A stretch of DNA of 64,000 nt from Brachybacterium endophyticum (GTDB taxonomy: Bacteria; Actinomycetota; Actinomycetes; Actinomycetales; Dermabacteraceae), in assembly GCF_003130585.1 (NCBI RefSeq), contig NZ_QFKX01000003.1:310001-374000 (forward strand). Direction: 5' to 3'. Both the position numbers and the translations under genes were made by a program. Below are positions 1-8,565 of the stretch, in pieces. Numbering within the stretch: position 1 is the first letter of the stretch; every line of letters starts with the position of its first letter. The notes under the pieces were generated by a model that was given only the letters and a program-made list of their open reading frames with translations, ran no database searches and was not told the origin of the DNA.

Positions 1-326
1 GGGTCGTCCAGGCGCAGCCGCCCCTCCTCGCGCAGTCGCAGCACGCCGGCCGCGGTGAACGACTTCGTCATCGAGGCGATGCGGGAGATGGTCCCGCGGT
101 CCATCGGGGCCGATCCCGGTGCGGGGCGGCCGCCCTCGAGCCGCCGCGAGCCCGAGGCGCCGGAGGCGAGCACCGCGGAGTCTTGGTCATGGCCGCCGAC
201 CACGGCCCAGACCAGCCCGGCCGTGCGGTGCTCCGAGACGGCCGCATCGGCGAGGGACGTGATCGTCGCCACCACCTCCTCGGGGATCACGGACGCAGCG
301 GGGGTCGCAGAGGCGGTGACAGGCAT
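1..326 (-). CDS. Serine hydrolase, beta-lactamase/class C family (partial, 3' end off window)
   Basis: Only the first 108 codons are inside the window; the gene runs off the left edge. Translation from the ATG at 326 contains SMTKSFTAAGV, whose SxxK matches the active-site Ser-Lys of the class C beta-lactamase/penicillin-binding-protein-like esterase family, followed by LRLREEGRLRLDDP, which is typical of that family. No signal peptide is seen, so a cytoplasmic esterase or peptidase-like role is more likely than antibiotic resistance; this is inference. An in-frame GTG six bases upstream is an alternative start. No Shine-Dalgarno is visible; a TAGAGT -10 box ends seven bases before the ATG, so the mRNA could be nearly leaderless. 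Confidence 0.72.
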   Translation of the reverse strand, partial: MPVTASATPAASVIPEEVVATITSLADAAVSEHRTAGLVWAVVGGHDQDSAVLASGASGSRRLEGGRPAPGSAPMDRGTISRIASMTKSFTAAGVLRLREEGRLRLDD

Positions 327-333
327 GGGGACC

Positions 334-339
334 ACTCTA
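334..339 (-). promoter_or_regulatory. Possible -10 box for the beta-lactamase-like gene
   Basis: Read on the minus strand this is TAGAGT, fitting TANNNT, and it lies seven bases before the ATG at 326. That spacing would give an almost leaderless transcript. No convincing -35 box is seen. Confidence 0.3.
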
Positions 340-495
340 GGACGAGGTCGGCGAGGGGATCGTCGGCCGGCGGCATAGGGAATTACCAGAGAAGGACCAG
401 TGGATTCCCACCCGCGGGGCGTTCCATGATTCTCGTGATGGACACCCCCTCGTCCGGATCCGGCACAGCTGTCGTGTCGTGACGGTTCCCTGAAT

Positions 496-535
496 GCCGG
501 GCCGGCGCGCCACCCCCTCAGCGCGTCGGCCCGGC
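496..535 (-). terminator. Hairpin over the SWIM gene stop codon
   Basis: Arms 496-509 and 522-535 pair over 14 bp with one G-U; the loop holds the TGA stop of the upstream minus-strand gene. There is no U-tract on the minus strand; on the plus strand the hairpin is followed by TTCTTCT. It probably ends the SNF2/SWIM transcript. Confidence 0.5.
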
Positions 536-1432
536 TTCTTCTCCGGGGTCCGCGGGCTGCTGGTCCGGCGCCTGCGAGTCCGTGGGATTCCGCTGCGCCA
601 CCGGCCGCGCCGCGGCGTCGTAGAAGCTCGCCAGGGCCCGTGCGGCCGACGGTCCGAGCACCTCCTGCAGCAGCGTCGGATCCGCGATCGCCGGGTCGAA
701 GCCGGGCCGCTCCTCCTGCTCCTGCTGCGGCTCCTCGCCCTCCGCGGATCCTGCCTCCGAGGCACCGTCCGCCTGCTCGTCGGGGCTCGCGCCGTGTCCC
801 TCATCCGATCCCTCGGCCTGGCTCTCGCCGTCGGGCGCCCCCGCCTGTGCCTCGCTCCCGGTCCTCCCCGCCCGGGCGAGCGCCGCTGCGCCGCGGCCGG
901 AAGCGGTCGGGGCGGCGATCTCCCGCAGCGTCAGTCCGCGCAGGGTCAGCAGGTGCACGGGGGACTCGTCGACCGCCTCGACCAGCACATAGGTCAGGGC
1001 GGCGACGTGCACGCAGGGCCCCGGCCAGTCCATGCACGTGCAGTCGTGGCTGAGCTCGGAGACGCTGCGCGGAAGCAATGTCGCATCGTGCCCGGCGAGC
1101 TCCTTCTCGACGCTCTCCGGATAGCCGCCGCTGCTCAGCAGGGCCGGGAGCTCGGGATGTTCCTGCAGGACACCCACCACGATCGTGCGGTCGTCGGCCC
1201 CGAAGGCGGCGACGTCGAGCTCGGGCTCGTAGATCGTGCCGTCGTCGTCCAGCACCCCGGCCCGGGCCCGACGGGGTGCGACGTCCAGCCACTGCACCCG
1301 GTCCGCGCGCGCCAGTCTGCGTCCGCTGCTCGAGCGGGAGGTGCCGAGGACCCCTTCGAGCGCGGCGCGCAGGGCGGCGCCCTGCCAGCTGGCGCCGATG
1401 CGGCCCCGACGAGATCTCATGCGGATGCTCAT
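518..1432 (-). CDS. SWIM zinc-finger protein, partner of the SNF2 helicase
   Basis: 304 aa. The SWIM signature CTCMDWPGPCVH (CxC...CxH zinc ligands) lies near residue 135; SWIM domains are proposed to bind DNA or protein. The C-terminal half is acidic and low complexity (many Glu, Ser and Gln) with no recognisable domain. The start was chosen because ATG at 1432 overlaps the SNF2 stop as ATGA, implying translational coupling; longer readings would run back through the helicase gene. SNF2 ATPase plus SWIM protein pairs are common in bacteria and are assumed to work together in DNA transactions, but I know of no defined role for this pair. The family call is firm; the function is unknown. Confidence 0.85.
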   Translation of the reverse strand: MSIRMRSRRGRIGASWQGAALRAALEGVLGTSRSSSGRRLARADRVQWLDVAPRRARAGVLDDDGTIYEPELDVAAFGADDRTIVVGVLQEHPELPALLSSGGYPESVEKELAGHDATLLPRSVSELSHDCTCMDWPGPCVHVAALTYVLVEAVDESPVHLLTLRGLTLREIAAPTASGRGAAALARAGRTGSEAQAGAPDGESQAEGSDEGHGASPDEQADGASEAGSAEGEEPQQEQEERPGFDPAIADPTLLQEVLGPSAARALASFYDAAARPVAQRNPTDSQAPDQQPADPGEEAGPTR

Positions 1433-4400
1433 CGCTCGCCTCCCGAGGGGTCCAGCTGGAACAGGGCGTGCAGCTCGGCACTGCTCATCGACATCAGCGC
1501 GCTCTCCACCGGGGCGATGGTGAGGTCGGCGAGGGTCTGCTTGTCCTGCAGCACCTGGTCGATGCGCTCCTCGATGGTGCCGGCGGCCACCAGCTTGCGC
1601 ACCTGGACGTCCTTGGTCTGCCCGATCCGGAAGGCGCGGTCGGTGGCCTGGTTCTCCACCGCGGGGTTCCACCAGCGGTCCAGGTGGACGACGTGGTTCG
1701 CGGCGGTCAGGGTGAGGCCGGTGCCGCCCGCTCGCAGGCTCAGCAGCATCGCCCCGGGCTCGCCGGGCGTGTCCTGGAACGTCTCGACCATGGCGTCGCG
1801 GTCCTTCTTGGCGAGACCGCCGTGCAGGAAGGGGATCTCGCGCCCGAAGCGCTCGCGCCAGTAGGGCACCAGCATGTGGCCGAAGGTCGTGAACTGCGTG
1901 AACAGCAGCACCTTCTCGCCGTCGGCGAAGGCCGACTCCAGCAGGTCGTCGACGTACTCGAGCTTCCCGGAGCGGTGCTGTCCCTCGCGCAGGATGCTCG
2001 AGCCGTCGCCGAGGTAGTGGGCGGGGTGGTTGCACACCTGCTTGAGCTTGGTGAGCGTGGAGACGACGAGGGTGCGCCGCTGGTTCTGATCGGCCCCGTC
2101 GATCTGGGCCATCATCTCCCCGACCAGGGCCTCGTACAGGCCCGCCTGCTCGGGGGTCAGGTTCACGGTGCGCACCAGGTCGATCTTCTCCGGCAGGTCC
2201 GAGATGATGCTCGGATCCGTCTTCACCCGTCGCAGCACGAACGGGCCGGTCAGAGCGCGCAGACGTGCGAGCGCCGCCTCGTCCCCGTCCTTCTCGATGG
2301 GGGAGGCCAGATGGTCGCGGAACTGCGTCGCGCTGCCCAGCAGGCCCGGGTTCACGGTCTCCATCAGCGCGTGCAGGTCGCTCAGACGGTTCTCCACGGG
2401 TGTGCCCGTGAGTGCCAGGCGGTGGAGCGCGGGCAGCGAGCGCGCCGCCTTGGCCACGGCCGTGCCCGCGTTCTTCACGTGCTGGGCCTCGTCCAGGACG
2501 AGCCGGTGCCAGGGGACCTGGGTGAGGATGTCGCGGTCACGGTCCAGCAGGGAGTACGTGGTGATGACCAGGTCGACCTCCCGGGCCCCCTCGACGAAGC
2601 CAGCGTCCCGGATCCGCTCCCCGCCGTGGTGGACGTGGACCGCGAGGTCCGGGGCGAAGCGCGCGGCCTCGCGCTGCCAGGAGCCGACGACCGACATCGG
2701 GCACACCAGCAGGGTCGGCCCGGCCGGGGTCGGCGCCCGGCGTCCCGCCCGCGGGCGTGACCGCGCGGCTCCGGCCGTCGCGGCCCCCGAGCGGTCGGGC
2801 TCGAGAGCGGGGGAGCGGCCGAGGAGCTCGAGCGGTCCCAGCCCCTCGCGCTCGCGGCACAGCAGGGCGAGCACCTGCATGGTCTTTCCCAGGCCCATGT
2901 CGTCGGCGAGGATCCCGCCCAGGCCCAGCTCGTGCAGGGCCCACATCCAGTTCAGTCCGTCGAGCTGGTAGCCGCGCAGCGTGGCCTCGAGGGAATCGGG
3001 CTGCGGCAGCGGGACCGGGCCGGGACCGTCCGGCACCAGGTTGCGCAGACCGTTGCGCCGGCCGGCACCGGGGGGCGAGGCATGCTCGGAGGACTCGACC
3101 TCCTCACGTCCCTCCGCCGGCGTCTCCTCGCTGCTCATCCGGATGTCGAGGCCTTCGGCCTGGCCGCCCGCGAGCAGGGAGAACAGCTCGGCCCAGCCCA
3201 TCGCGCCACCCTGGGCGGAGAGCGGACCCCCGGGCCCGCCCGACGGCTCGGCGGCGGGCGACGTGGCAGCGGCAGGTGCGGAGGGCGGCTGCGCGGAGGG
3301 CGAGGACCGGCCGACTGCAGGGGTGGGTGCGCCGGACCGTTCACCGCGGCCGCCGTCGCCGTCGCCGTCGCCCGCCGGGTCCGTGCCCCGGGATCCGCGG
3401 CGGCGCGCGGAGAAGGCGTCGAGGAACCGTTCGGCGGCCCTCAGGGTGGTGGAGTCCAGGCGCACCCACTGGCCACGCAGCTCCACGAGCTCGGCCTGCG
3501 CGGCGCGGATCTCGGCGATCTCGTCGTCGGTGAGGTCCATGTCGCCCACCGACATCTTCCAGTCGAAGCGGGCCATGGCCTGCAGCCCCACACCGCTGCC
3601 GGTCTGCTCCTGCGCCGGCTCCTCCTCGCCGACGACGGCCTGCAGTCGCGTCTTCTGCTTCGTCCACTCGCGCGGCAGCATCACGGTGACACCGGCCGCC
3701 TCCAGGGCGCCGGTGTCGTGGGCGAGGAAGGCGGAGGCCTGCGCGGTGGTCAGCAGCCAGTCCACACCGGTGTCGTCCACGGCAGCCTCCCGCACGGTCG
3801 GTGCGAGCCGCATGACCTCGGCCGATGCCTCCGCCGCCCCCTCGACGCCGATGTCGCCGACGGCTCGCAGGTCCGCGACCGGACGCACCGCCCCGTCGCC
3901 GTCGCGCAGGCAGGTCTGCAGCGGCCAGGCGGTGCCCAGCGGTGGCTCGTGCAGTCGGACCACGAGCTCCGACCCCGTGGCGCTCAAGTGCACGCGGGCA
4001 TGCCCGGAGTCGATGAACGCGTCGATCGCGGTCTGCAGACGGCGCCGCGCCGGGACGTCGGCGAGCAGGGGCTCCTCGCTCGCGAGTGCGGTGAGGAGGC
4101 CGTAGGGGTCCCCGTGCTCGTCCTCGGCCGCGTGCTCCGGTGCCGCCTCGGTGCTCTCGCCCTCGCTCTGGCTCTGGCTCTGGCTCTCGCTCTCGCCCTC
4201 GCCGGCGCCGTCGTCCGCGTCGGAGGAGGCCGTCATCGGGCTCGCCGCGGGAGAGTCCAGGTGGCGTGCGAACTGGTCACGGGCGTGCGCATCGATCAGG
4301 GCGTGCAGCAGCGGGGGGTCCTGCGGGTCCAGACCCGCCCAGCGGGCCCAGGGCCGGCCGAAGCGCTCGAGGATCCGCACCGTGATCCGGCGCTCGGCGA

Positions 4401-4827
4401 CCAGCTGCTCGGCCTGCAGGTCCCGCACCACGCCGGTCAGCAGGTCGGGCATCGCCACCAGGTCCTCGGTCAGGCGCAGAGGGGTGGCGTCGGCCAGCAG
4501 CGGGGTGAGCAGGGCCGGGACGTCCGCCTGCTCGCCCGCGCGCTCGCGGATCAGACCCGTCACTGCGCCCAGCAGGGCCCGCAGGCGGGGGCCGTCCAGG
4601 GGCAGGGCGGGCACGCGGTGCTCTGCGCTGCGGCCCTGGACCCGCACGCGATGCCGCAGCCGGCCCTCGCAGCCCGCGAGGGCACCGGCCAGCGGCCCGT
4701 CGGCCTCGGTGAGCGACGGATCGAGCTCGGTGGCGGGCCGCGAGCGACCATCGGCCGAGGACACCCGCATCCACAGGGACGGACCGAGGTCGTCGTCGAC
4801 CACCAGGTGTAGTCGGGTCACGGGCAT
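1429..4827 (-). CDS. SNF2-family DEAD/DEAH-box helicase (Swi2/Snf2 ATPase)
   Basis: 1132 aa. The N-terminal half (about 1-590) is the variable SNF2-associated region. The ATPase starts near residue 610 with TLRGYQLDGLNWMW; Walker A is DDMGLGKT with Lys648, and motif II DEAQ starts at residue 779. The C-terminal lobe (about 955-1110) carries LLFTQF, FLHGG, RAGGTGLTLTAA and DRAFRIGQ, diagnostic of SNF2 proteins. An Ala/Arg/Pro-rich insertion of about 35 residues separates Walker A from motif Ia (VCPMSVVGSW). A run of Ser-Gln/Ser-Glu repeats near residue 215 comes from a hexanucleotide repeat at about 4158-4200. SNF2 ATPases move along double-stranded DNA; bacterial members are linked to transcription recycling or defence, and nothing here chooses between them. 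The stop overlaps the SWIM gene start. Confidence 0.93.
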   Translation of the reverse strand: MPVTRLHLVVDDDLGPSLWMRVSSADGRSRPATELDPSLTEADGPLAGALAGCEGRLRHRVRVQGRSAEHRVPALPLDGPRLRALLGAVTGLIRERAGEQADVPALLTPLLADATPLRLTEDLVAMPDLLTGVVRDLQAEQLVAERRITVRILERFGRPWARWAGLDPQDPPLLHALIDAHARDQFARHLDSPAASPMTASSDADDGAGEGESESQSQSQSEGESTEAAPEHAAEDEHGDPYGLLTALASEEPLLADVPARRRLQTAIDAFIDSGHARVHLSATGSELVVRLHEPPLGTAWPLQTCLRDGDGAVRPVADLRAVGDIGVEGAAEASAEVMRLAPTVREAAVDDTGVDWLLTTAQASAFLAHDTGALEAAGVTVMLPREWTKQKTRLQAVVGEEEPAQEQTGSGVGLQAMARFDWKMSVGDMDLTDDEIAEIRAAQAELVELRGQWVRLDSTTLRAAERFLDAFSARRRGSRGTDPAGDGDGDGGRGERSGAPTPAVGRSSPSAQPPSAPAAATSPAAEPSGGPGGPLSAQGGAMGWAELFSLLAGGQAEGLDIRMSSEETPAEGREEVESSEHASPPGAGRRNGLRNLVPDGPGPVPLPQPDSLEATLRGYQLDGLNWMWALHELGLGGILADDMGLGKTMQVLALLCREREGLGPLELLGRSPALEPDRSGAATAGAARSRPRAGRRAPTPAGPTLLVCPMSVVGSWQREAARFAPDLAVHVHHGGERIRDAGFVEGAREVDLVITTYSLLDRDRDILTQVPWHRLVLDEAQHVKNAGTAVAKAARSLPALHRLALTGTPVENRLSDLHALMETVNPGLLGSATQFRDHLASPIEKDGDEAALARLRALTGPFVLRRVKTDPSIISDLPEKIDLVRTVNLTPEQAGLYEALVGEMMAQIDGADQNQRRTLVVSTLTKLKQVCNHPAHYLGDGSSILREGQHRSGKLEYVDDLLESAFADGEKVLLFTQFTTFGHMLVPYWRERFGREIPFLHGGLAKKDRDAMVETFQDTPGEPGAMLLSLRAGGTGLTLTAANHVVHLDRWWNPAVENQATDRAFRIGQTKDVQVRKLVAAGTIEERIDQVLQDKQTLADLTIAPVESALMSMSSAELHALFQLDPSGGER

Positions 4828-4927
4828 GGTGGCACCGTATGCCCCGCGACCGACATCCGGGCGCGGCGGTGGAGGAGGCGGACGGGGGAGGGACGGACCG
4901 TGCGACCGCGGGCGGTCGGTCCGCCCC

Positions 4928-6925
4928 TCACAGCCCGTCGACGATCTCGGCGGTGGCCTTCAACCAGGCCTCGCGGGTGCGGCGGTGGATGCGGCTGATG
5001 TCCAGCGGCGCCCCGTCGACGAACTGCTCCTCGTAGGGGACCTCGACGACCGCGCGCGTGTGCGCACCGAAGTGCTGGTGCAGGACGGAGCGCAGGGAGG
5101 GATCCATCGTCTTGCGCGAGGAGTGGGACAGGATCGTCACGGCGTGGTCGACCTGCTCGGCCAGGCCGGTGGCCCGCAGCTCGTCGATCATCCAGGCGGC
5201 GGCGTTGAACGTGTCCTCGCGCAGCGTCGAGATGATGACCAGCTGGTCGGCCGAGCGCACGCTGGCCAGCCAGTTCGAGGCGCGCACATTGTTGCCGGTG
5301 TCGATGACCTTGATCCGGTAGAAGCGAGAGAGGGCCTCGTCGAGGTCGCGGAAGGCGACGTCGTCGATGAGGGCCGAGGAGCCGGGATCCTCGTCCGAGG
5401 CGAGGATGTCGAAGCGGGCGGCTTCCTGCCGACGCACGTACGGGTCCAGCGCGGAGGCCGTGGTGTGGGCGCTGCGCAGCGAGTCCAGGTCGTGCAGCAG
5501 GTCGATCGCCGTGCGCTCGTGCTCCGTCGGGGCGGCACGCCACCCCAGGGTCCCGCGGGTTTCGTTGTTGTCCCAGGCCAGCACGTCCCCGCCGCGAGCG
5601 AGCCCCAGGGTGCTGGCGATCATCAGGGACGCGGTGGTCTTGTGGGCACCGCCCTTGAGGTTGACGACGGCGATGTTCTTCGGGGAGTCGAGCCGGCGGG
5701 CGATCCGCGCGATCTGGGCGCGCTCCTCCTGCTCGGCGCGACCGGGCCTCGGGCTGATCCGACCGCCCGTCAGGCGCGTGAGCGCGCCCTGCCAGCCGCG
5801 GGTGGCCGGAGCCTCGGCGGGAGTCCGGCCGTTGGCCTGCAGGTCCTGAAGGGTGGGCCTCTGCCCGCCACCGGCGGCGGGGGATCCGCCGGGGCCGACG
5901 GGCGCCTGCCCGAACGGGGTCTGCGCGGCGGGCACCTGCCCGTCGGGTCCCTGTCCGGTGGGAGCCTGGGTGGCCGGCGCAGCCTGCGCATGGTCCTCCG
6001 GGGCAGGCGCCGGCGTCTGGGCGGGAGCGATCCCGGCGGTCTGCGCCGCGAGCGTCGCGGCGGTCGGCTGCGCGGCCGAGGCTTGGCGCGATGCGGCATC
6101 ATCGCTCGGCTGCGGCTGTGACTGCAGCTCCGGGGTGTTCGCCGGAGTGGCCTCGGGCGCGGAAACGGGTGCCTCCGAGGCCTCGGGCGCCGGTGCCGGG
6201 GTCGGGGAGAACGCGGCCGCGCGGCGGCCGTGCCCCGGGCGAGCGGGTCGGGCGGGCTGTTCGACCGGCGCCGCCACGGGAGGCTCCGTGTCCTCGTGGG
6301 AGGGGGCATCGGGGGCCTGGGGCGTGTCTGCATCCTCGGTGTCGAGCAGGCGCGGCGGCACCCATCCCGGCCCACTGGTCTCGCTCGACGGCGTGGCCGG
6401 TGATGCCGGCGCGGAGTCCTCGGCGGGCACGGGGGCGAAGTCCACGCGGTCGCTGGTCGCGTCCCGCCGGACGGGCCTGACGATCGTGGCCTCGAGGTCG
6501 TCGGCGCTCTCATCCTCGTCGGCAGGGCCCGCGGCGTCCGCGGCGTCCGCAGGGTCCGCAGGGTCCGAGCCGTCCGCGACAGGAGCGGCGGCGGTGGTCG
6601 CCTGCCCGGCGGAGGGAGCGGTCTCCTCATCGACCTCGTTCTCGCCGGTCGCGGCCGACGTATCGGAGTCGGGGCCGAAGACCGGGCGGTCGTCGGCCGG
6701 TCGCGAGGTGATCCGCCCGCTCGGCTCCACCCGCAGGTGGTGGCGGGCGTCGGCCTCGATGATCACGACGTCCTGGGCGGTCCCGGCCCGCCGAGCCATG
6801 TCGATGAACAGGCGCTTGACGTCCGCACGCACCTCGGAGATCTGCTCCGCGCGGATGTCGACCGTGTCATCGGCCAGATGGACCGTCGCCGCCCTGTCGG
6901 AGGTGATGCGCGCCTGCGCGATCAT
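4928..6925 (-). CDS. MinD/ParA-like P-loop ATPase with long disordered linker
   Basis: 665 aa from ATG 6925, preceded by GAGGGAGAA. An N-terminal module (1-75, starting MIAQARITSD) predicts an alpha/beta fold I cannot name. Residues about 80-400 are Pro/Ala/Thr/Glu-rich and probably disordered. The C-terminal 250 residues form the ATPase: deviant Walker A KGGAHKTT (Lys424), a DNNE segment, then VIDTGNN and LVIIST as in MinD/ParA/EspI-like proteins. The layout (short N-domain, Pro/Ala linker, MinD-like ATPase) resembles actinobacterial ATPases linked to polar growth, secretion or partitioning. No parB, min or type VII genes lie beside it, so I do not call it a partition protein. An upstream in-frame ATG would add 35 residues but lacks a better ribosome site. 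Confidence 0.82.
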   Translation of the reverse strand: MIAQARITSDRAATVHLADDTVDIRAEQISEVRADVKRLFIDMARRAGTAQDVVIIEADARHHLRVEPSGRITSRPADDRPVFGPDSDTSAATGENEVDEETAPSAGQATTAAAPVADGSDPADPADAADAAGPADEDESADDLEATIVRPVRRDATSDRVDFAPVPAEDSAPASPATPSSETSGPGWVPPRLLDTEDADTPQAPDAPSHEDTEPPVAAPVEQPARPARPGHGRRAAAFSPTPAPAPEASEAPVSAPEATPANTPELQSQPQPSDDAASRQASAAQPTAATLAAQTAGIAPAQTPAPAPEDHAQAAPATQAPTGQGPDGQVPAAQTPFGQAPVGPGGSPAAGGGQRPTLQDLQANGRTPAEAPATRGWQGALTRLTGGRISPRPGRAEQEERAQIARIARRLDSPKNIAVVNLKGGAHKTTASLMIASTLGLARGGDVLAWDNNETRGTLGWRAAPTEHERTAIDLLHDLDSLRSAHTTASALDPYVRRQEAARFDILASDEDPGSSALIDDVAFRDLDEALSRFYRIKVIDTGNNVRASNWLASVRSADQLVIISTLREDTFNAAAWMIDELRATGLAEQVDHAVTILSHSSRKTMDPSLRSVLHQHFGAHTRAVVEVPYEEQFVDGAPLDISRIHRRTREAWLKATAEIVDGL

Positions 6926-7312
6926 GGTGGGTTCTCCCTCGCTGCCGGATGGACGCCCCCGCGCTGTCCACGGGATGCGGACCCACTGTACGAGACGCCT
7001 TCGTGCCTGCGTCCCCCGTGGCCGGATCATGCCTGGTGGGCGCTAGGTCATGGGTCAGCAAAACCCTGCACAGCATTGGATGATCGCGTTTACATCGGCG
7101 ACCGCAGGCCCGTAGCATCTTCTGCGGACGTCGCCTCCTCGATCCCCCTCGCGGGAGGTGACGCAGGGGCCCGCGAACAGTTCCCCCCGACTGCAGCGGC
7201 CCCGTCTCTGCCGGTCGTCCGCACCCACCACCACTGAGGGACGGCAGGCATCGCGAACGGCCCGTGAGCCCCGACAGTGCGTCGATGTGAGCTCCGGGCC
7301 GTTCGCTCGTCC
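6926..7312. other. Intergenic region, 387 bp
   Basis: It lies between two minus-strand genes. Apart from the hairpin at 7253-7306, I see no gene; short reading frames here lack a ribosome site and are out of register with any family. A moderately AT-richer stretch near 7055-7120 may hold the promoter of the MinD/ParA-like gene but shows no clear -35/-10 pair. Confidence 0.5.
7253..7306 (-). terminator. Hairpin terminator of the winged-helix regulator
   Basis: Perfect 12-bp arms (GCGAACGGCCCG at 7253-7264, its complement at 7295-7306) with a 30-nt loop, starting seven bases past the stop codon. No U-tract follows, as is common for actinobacterial hairpins. Confidence 0.5.
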
Positions 7313-8155
7313 TCAGTCGAGGATCGCGACGTCGCTTCCGGTGTCCAGGCGGTAGCCGGCGCCGCGCACGGTCGAGATCAGGCGGCGGTAGCGGCCAAGC
7401 TTCGCGCGGACCCGGCGCACGTGCACGTCGACCGTGCGCTCACCGGTCTCCTCGGAGGCGTCGGCCCACACCGACTCCATGAGCTCGTCCCGGCCGACGA
7501 TGCGGCGGGAGTTTCGGGCCAGATGGGCCAGCAGCTCGAACTCCTTGTAGGTGAGGTCCGCGTCCTCGCCGTCGATGCGCACCCGGCGCCCGAACAGGTC
7601 GATCACGAGGGACGTGTCCGCCCCGGTGATCGGGGCGACGTCAGGGCTGACCGCGGTGGCGCGCAGAAGGCGGCGGCGTGCGGCCTCCGCGTCCCGTCGT
7701 GCCGGGGAGTTCTGCGAGACCACGCCGCTGCGGCGCGTGCTCGTGGGCTGGGCCGCCTCGCCCTCCTGGGTGCGCGGGGGCAGGGCCCGCAGCGTCGGCG
7801 CGGAGCTCGCGCCGGTGCTGGGGGAGAAGGGACGCGGGGAGCGGACGTCCACGCTCGCCGCGGCCCGGCGACCGGCCGTCAGGCGGCGGGCGTTGGCCCG
7901 CAGGGCGTCGGCGATCTGGGCGGCCTCGACGTCCGGGGTGCCGGCGGGGAGGCTGACCGTGAGGGTCAGGGTGACCTCGTCGGTCTCGGGTGCCGCGGCC
8001 GGCGCCGCAGCCGAGGGGCCGGCGTGCGAGGGGGCGCGGAAGCCGGGGCGTCCGGCGCGCTGGGTGCGAGAGGTGCGGGCGCTGCGATCGAGGGTCAGCG
8101 GGCGATCGGCGGGGCGCTCGGTCTGGGTGACAGGACTGTTCAGGGTGATGGTCAT
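7313..8155 (-). CDS. OmpR/PhoB-type winged-helix DNA-binding protein without receiver domain
   Basis: 280 aa from ATG 8155 with GGAGAA six bases upstream. The C-terminal 95 residues are a full trans_reg_C domain: LTYKEFELLAHLARN, VGRDELMESVW, RTVDVHVRRVRAKLG and ISTVRGAGYRL give the alpha loop, recognition helix and wing. The N-terminal 190 residues are not a response-regulator receiver: there is no phosphorylatable Asp or Lys/Asp pair, but a Ser/Arg/Ala-rich segment and a short stretch rich in Thr, Leu and Val near residue 65. No histidine kinase gene is adjacent. It therefore probably binds DNA without phosphorelay control. The 172-nt leader contains a small Met/Cys-rich frame and a GC-rich hairpin. 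Family firm; target genes unknown. Confidence 0.85.
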   Translation of the reverse strand: MTITLNSPVTQTERPADRPLTLDRSARTSRTQRAGRPGFRAPSHAGPSAAAPAAAPETDEVTLTLTVSLPAGTPDVEAAQIADALRANARRLTAGRRAAASVDVRSPRPFSPSTGASSAPTLRALPPRTQEGEAAQPTSTRRSGVVSQNSPARRDAEAARRRLLRATAVSPDVAPITGADTSLVIDLFGRRVRIDGEDADLTYKEFELLAHLARNSRRIVGRDELMESVWADASEETGERTVDVHVRRVRAKLGRYRRLISTVRGAGYRLDTGSDVAILD

Positions 8156-8565
8156 GATGCGTTCTCCGGGTTCGTGCACCGTGGGTGCAACGGGTGGGGA
8201 CCCGGGATCCCAGATATGGATCGACGCGTGTGGTTCGCGGATCGCTGGGCTGTGCTCCCGGCCGGCACCTGGAGCCCGCGCCTTCCGGCCGGCTCCTGTC
8301 AGCCGACCCCGGAGGTTCTTCGAGCGCTCAGAGGCTCGGCTGACGGTGCATCATGCACATGCACATCATCATCGAACGCATCATCGAGCGGGCCGCCGTC
8401 GTGGCGACCTCTCGGCTCGGAGCGTTCGTGAACATGGTGACCATCATGCACGAGGGCCGCTCGGACCCTCAAGCGGGTGTTCGCATCCTGGGACGTCGGT
8501 GGTCAGCGGCGAGGGGAGCGCTCAGCGAGCACCGGGCTCCCGCCGCGGTCGCAGCCCGCGGGCCC
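8156..8565. other. Intergenic region upstream of the winged-helix regulator, 410 bp
   Basis: It lies between upp and the regulator on the minus strand. It contains the CAT-repeat segment around 8345-8390 (a Met/Cys-rich frame on the minus strand) and, between that frame and the regulator, a possible hairpin whose arms are GGAGCC and GGCTCC near 8270-8296. No other gene is seen. Confidence 0.5.
8328..8447 (-). CDS. Possible small Met/Cys-rich leader peptide (39 codons)
   Basis: From ATG 8447 the frame encodes 39 residues, 12 of them Met, ending in MMRSMMMCMCMMHRQPSL and stopping at 8328, 172 nt before the regulator start. Position and strand suit an upstream leader frame (uORF). It lacks a Shine-Dalgarno sequence, and the unusual composition comes from a CAT/CAC repeat that reads as His-rich or Ile/His-rich on the other strand, so it may be chance. 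If real, a run of Met and Cys codons would sense sulfur amino acid supply. Confidence 0.22.
   Translation of the reverse strand: MMVTMFTNAPSREVATTAARSMMRSMMMCMCMMHRQPSL

Noticed and set aside
4150-4210. Separate Ser/Leu-rich small protein on the plus strand
   Set aside because: It is the opposite strand of a hexanucleotide repeat inside the SNF2 gene; no ribosome site.
8346-8420. His-rich frame (HHAHAHHHRTHH) on the plus strand, like a his-operon leader
   Set aside because: No histidine gene follows on that strand; upp lies on the opposite strand downstream. The pattern is the CAT repeat read in another frame.
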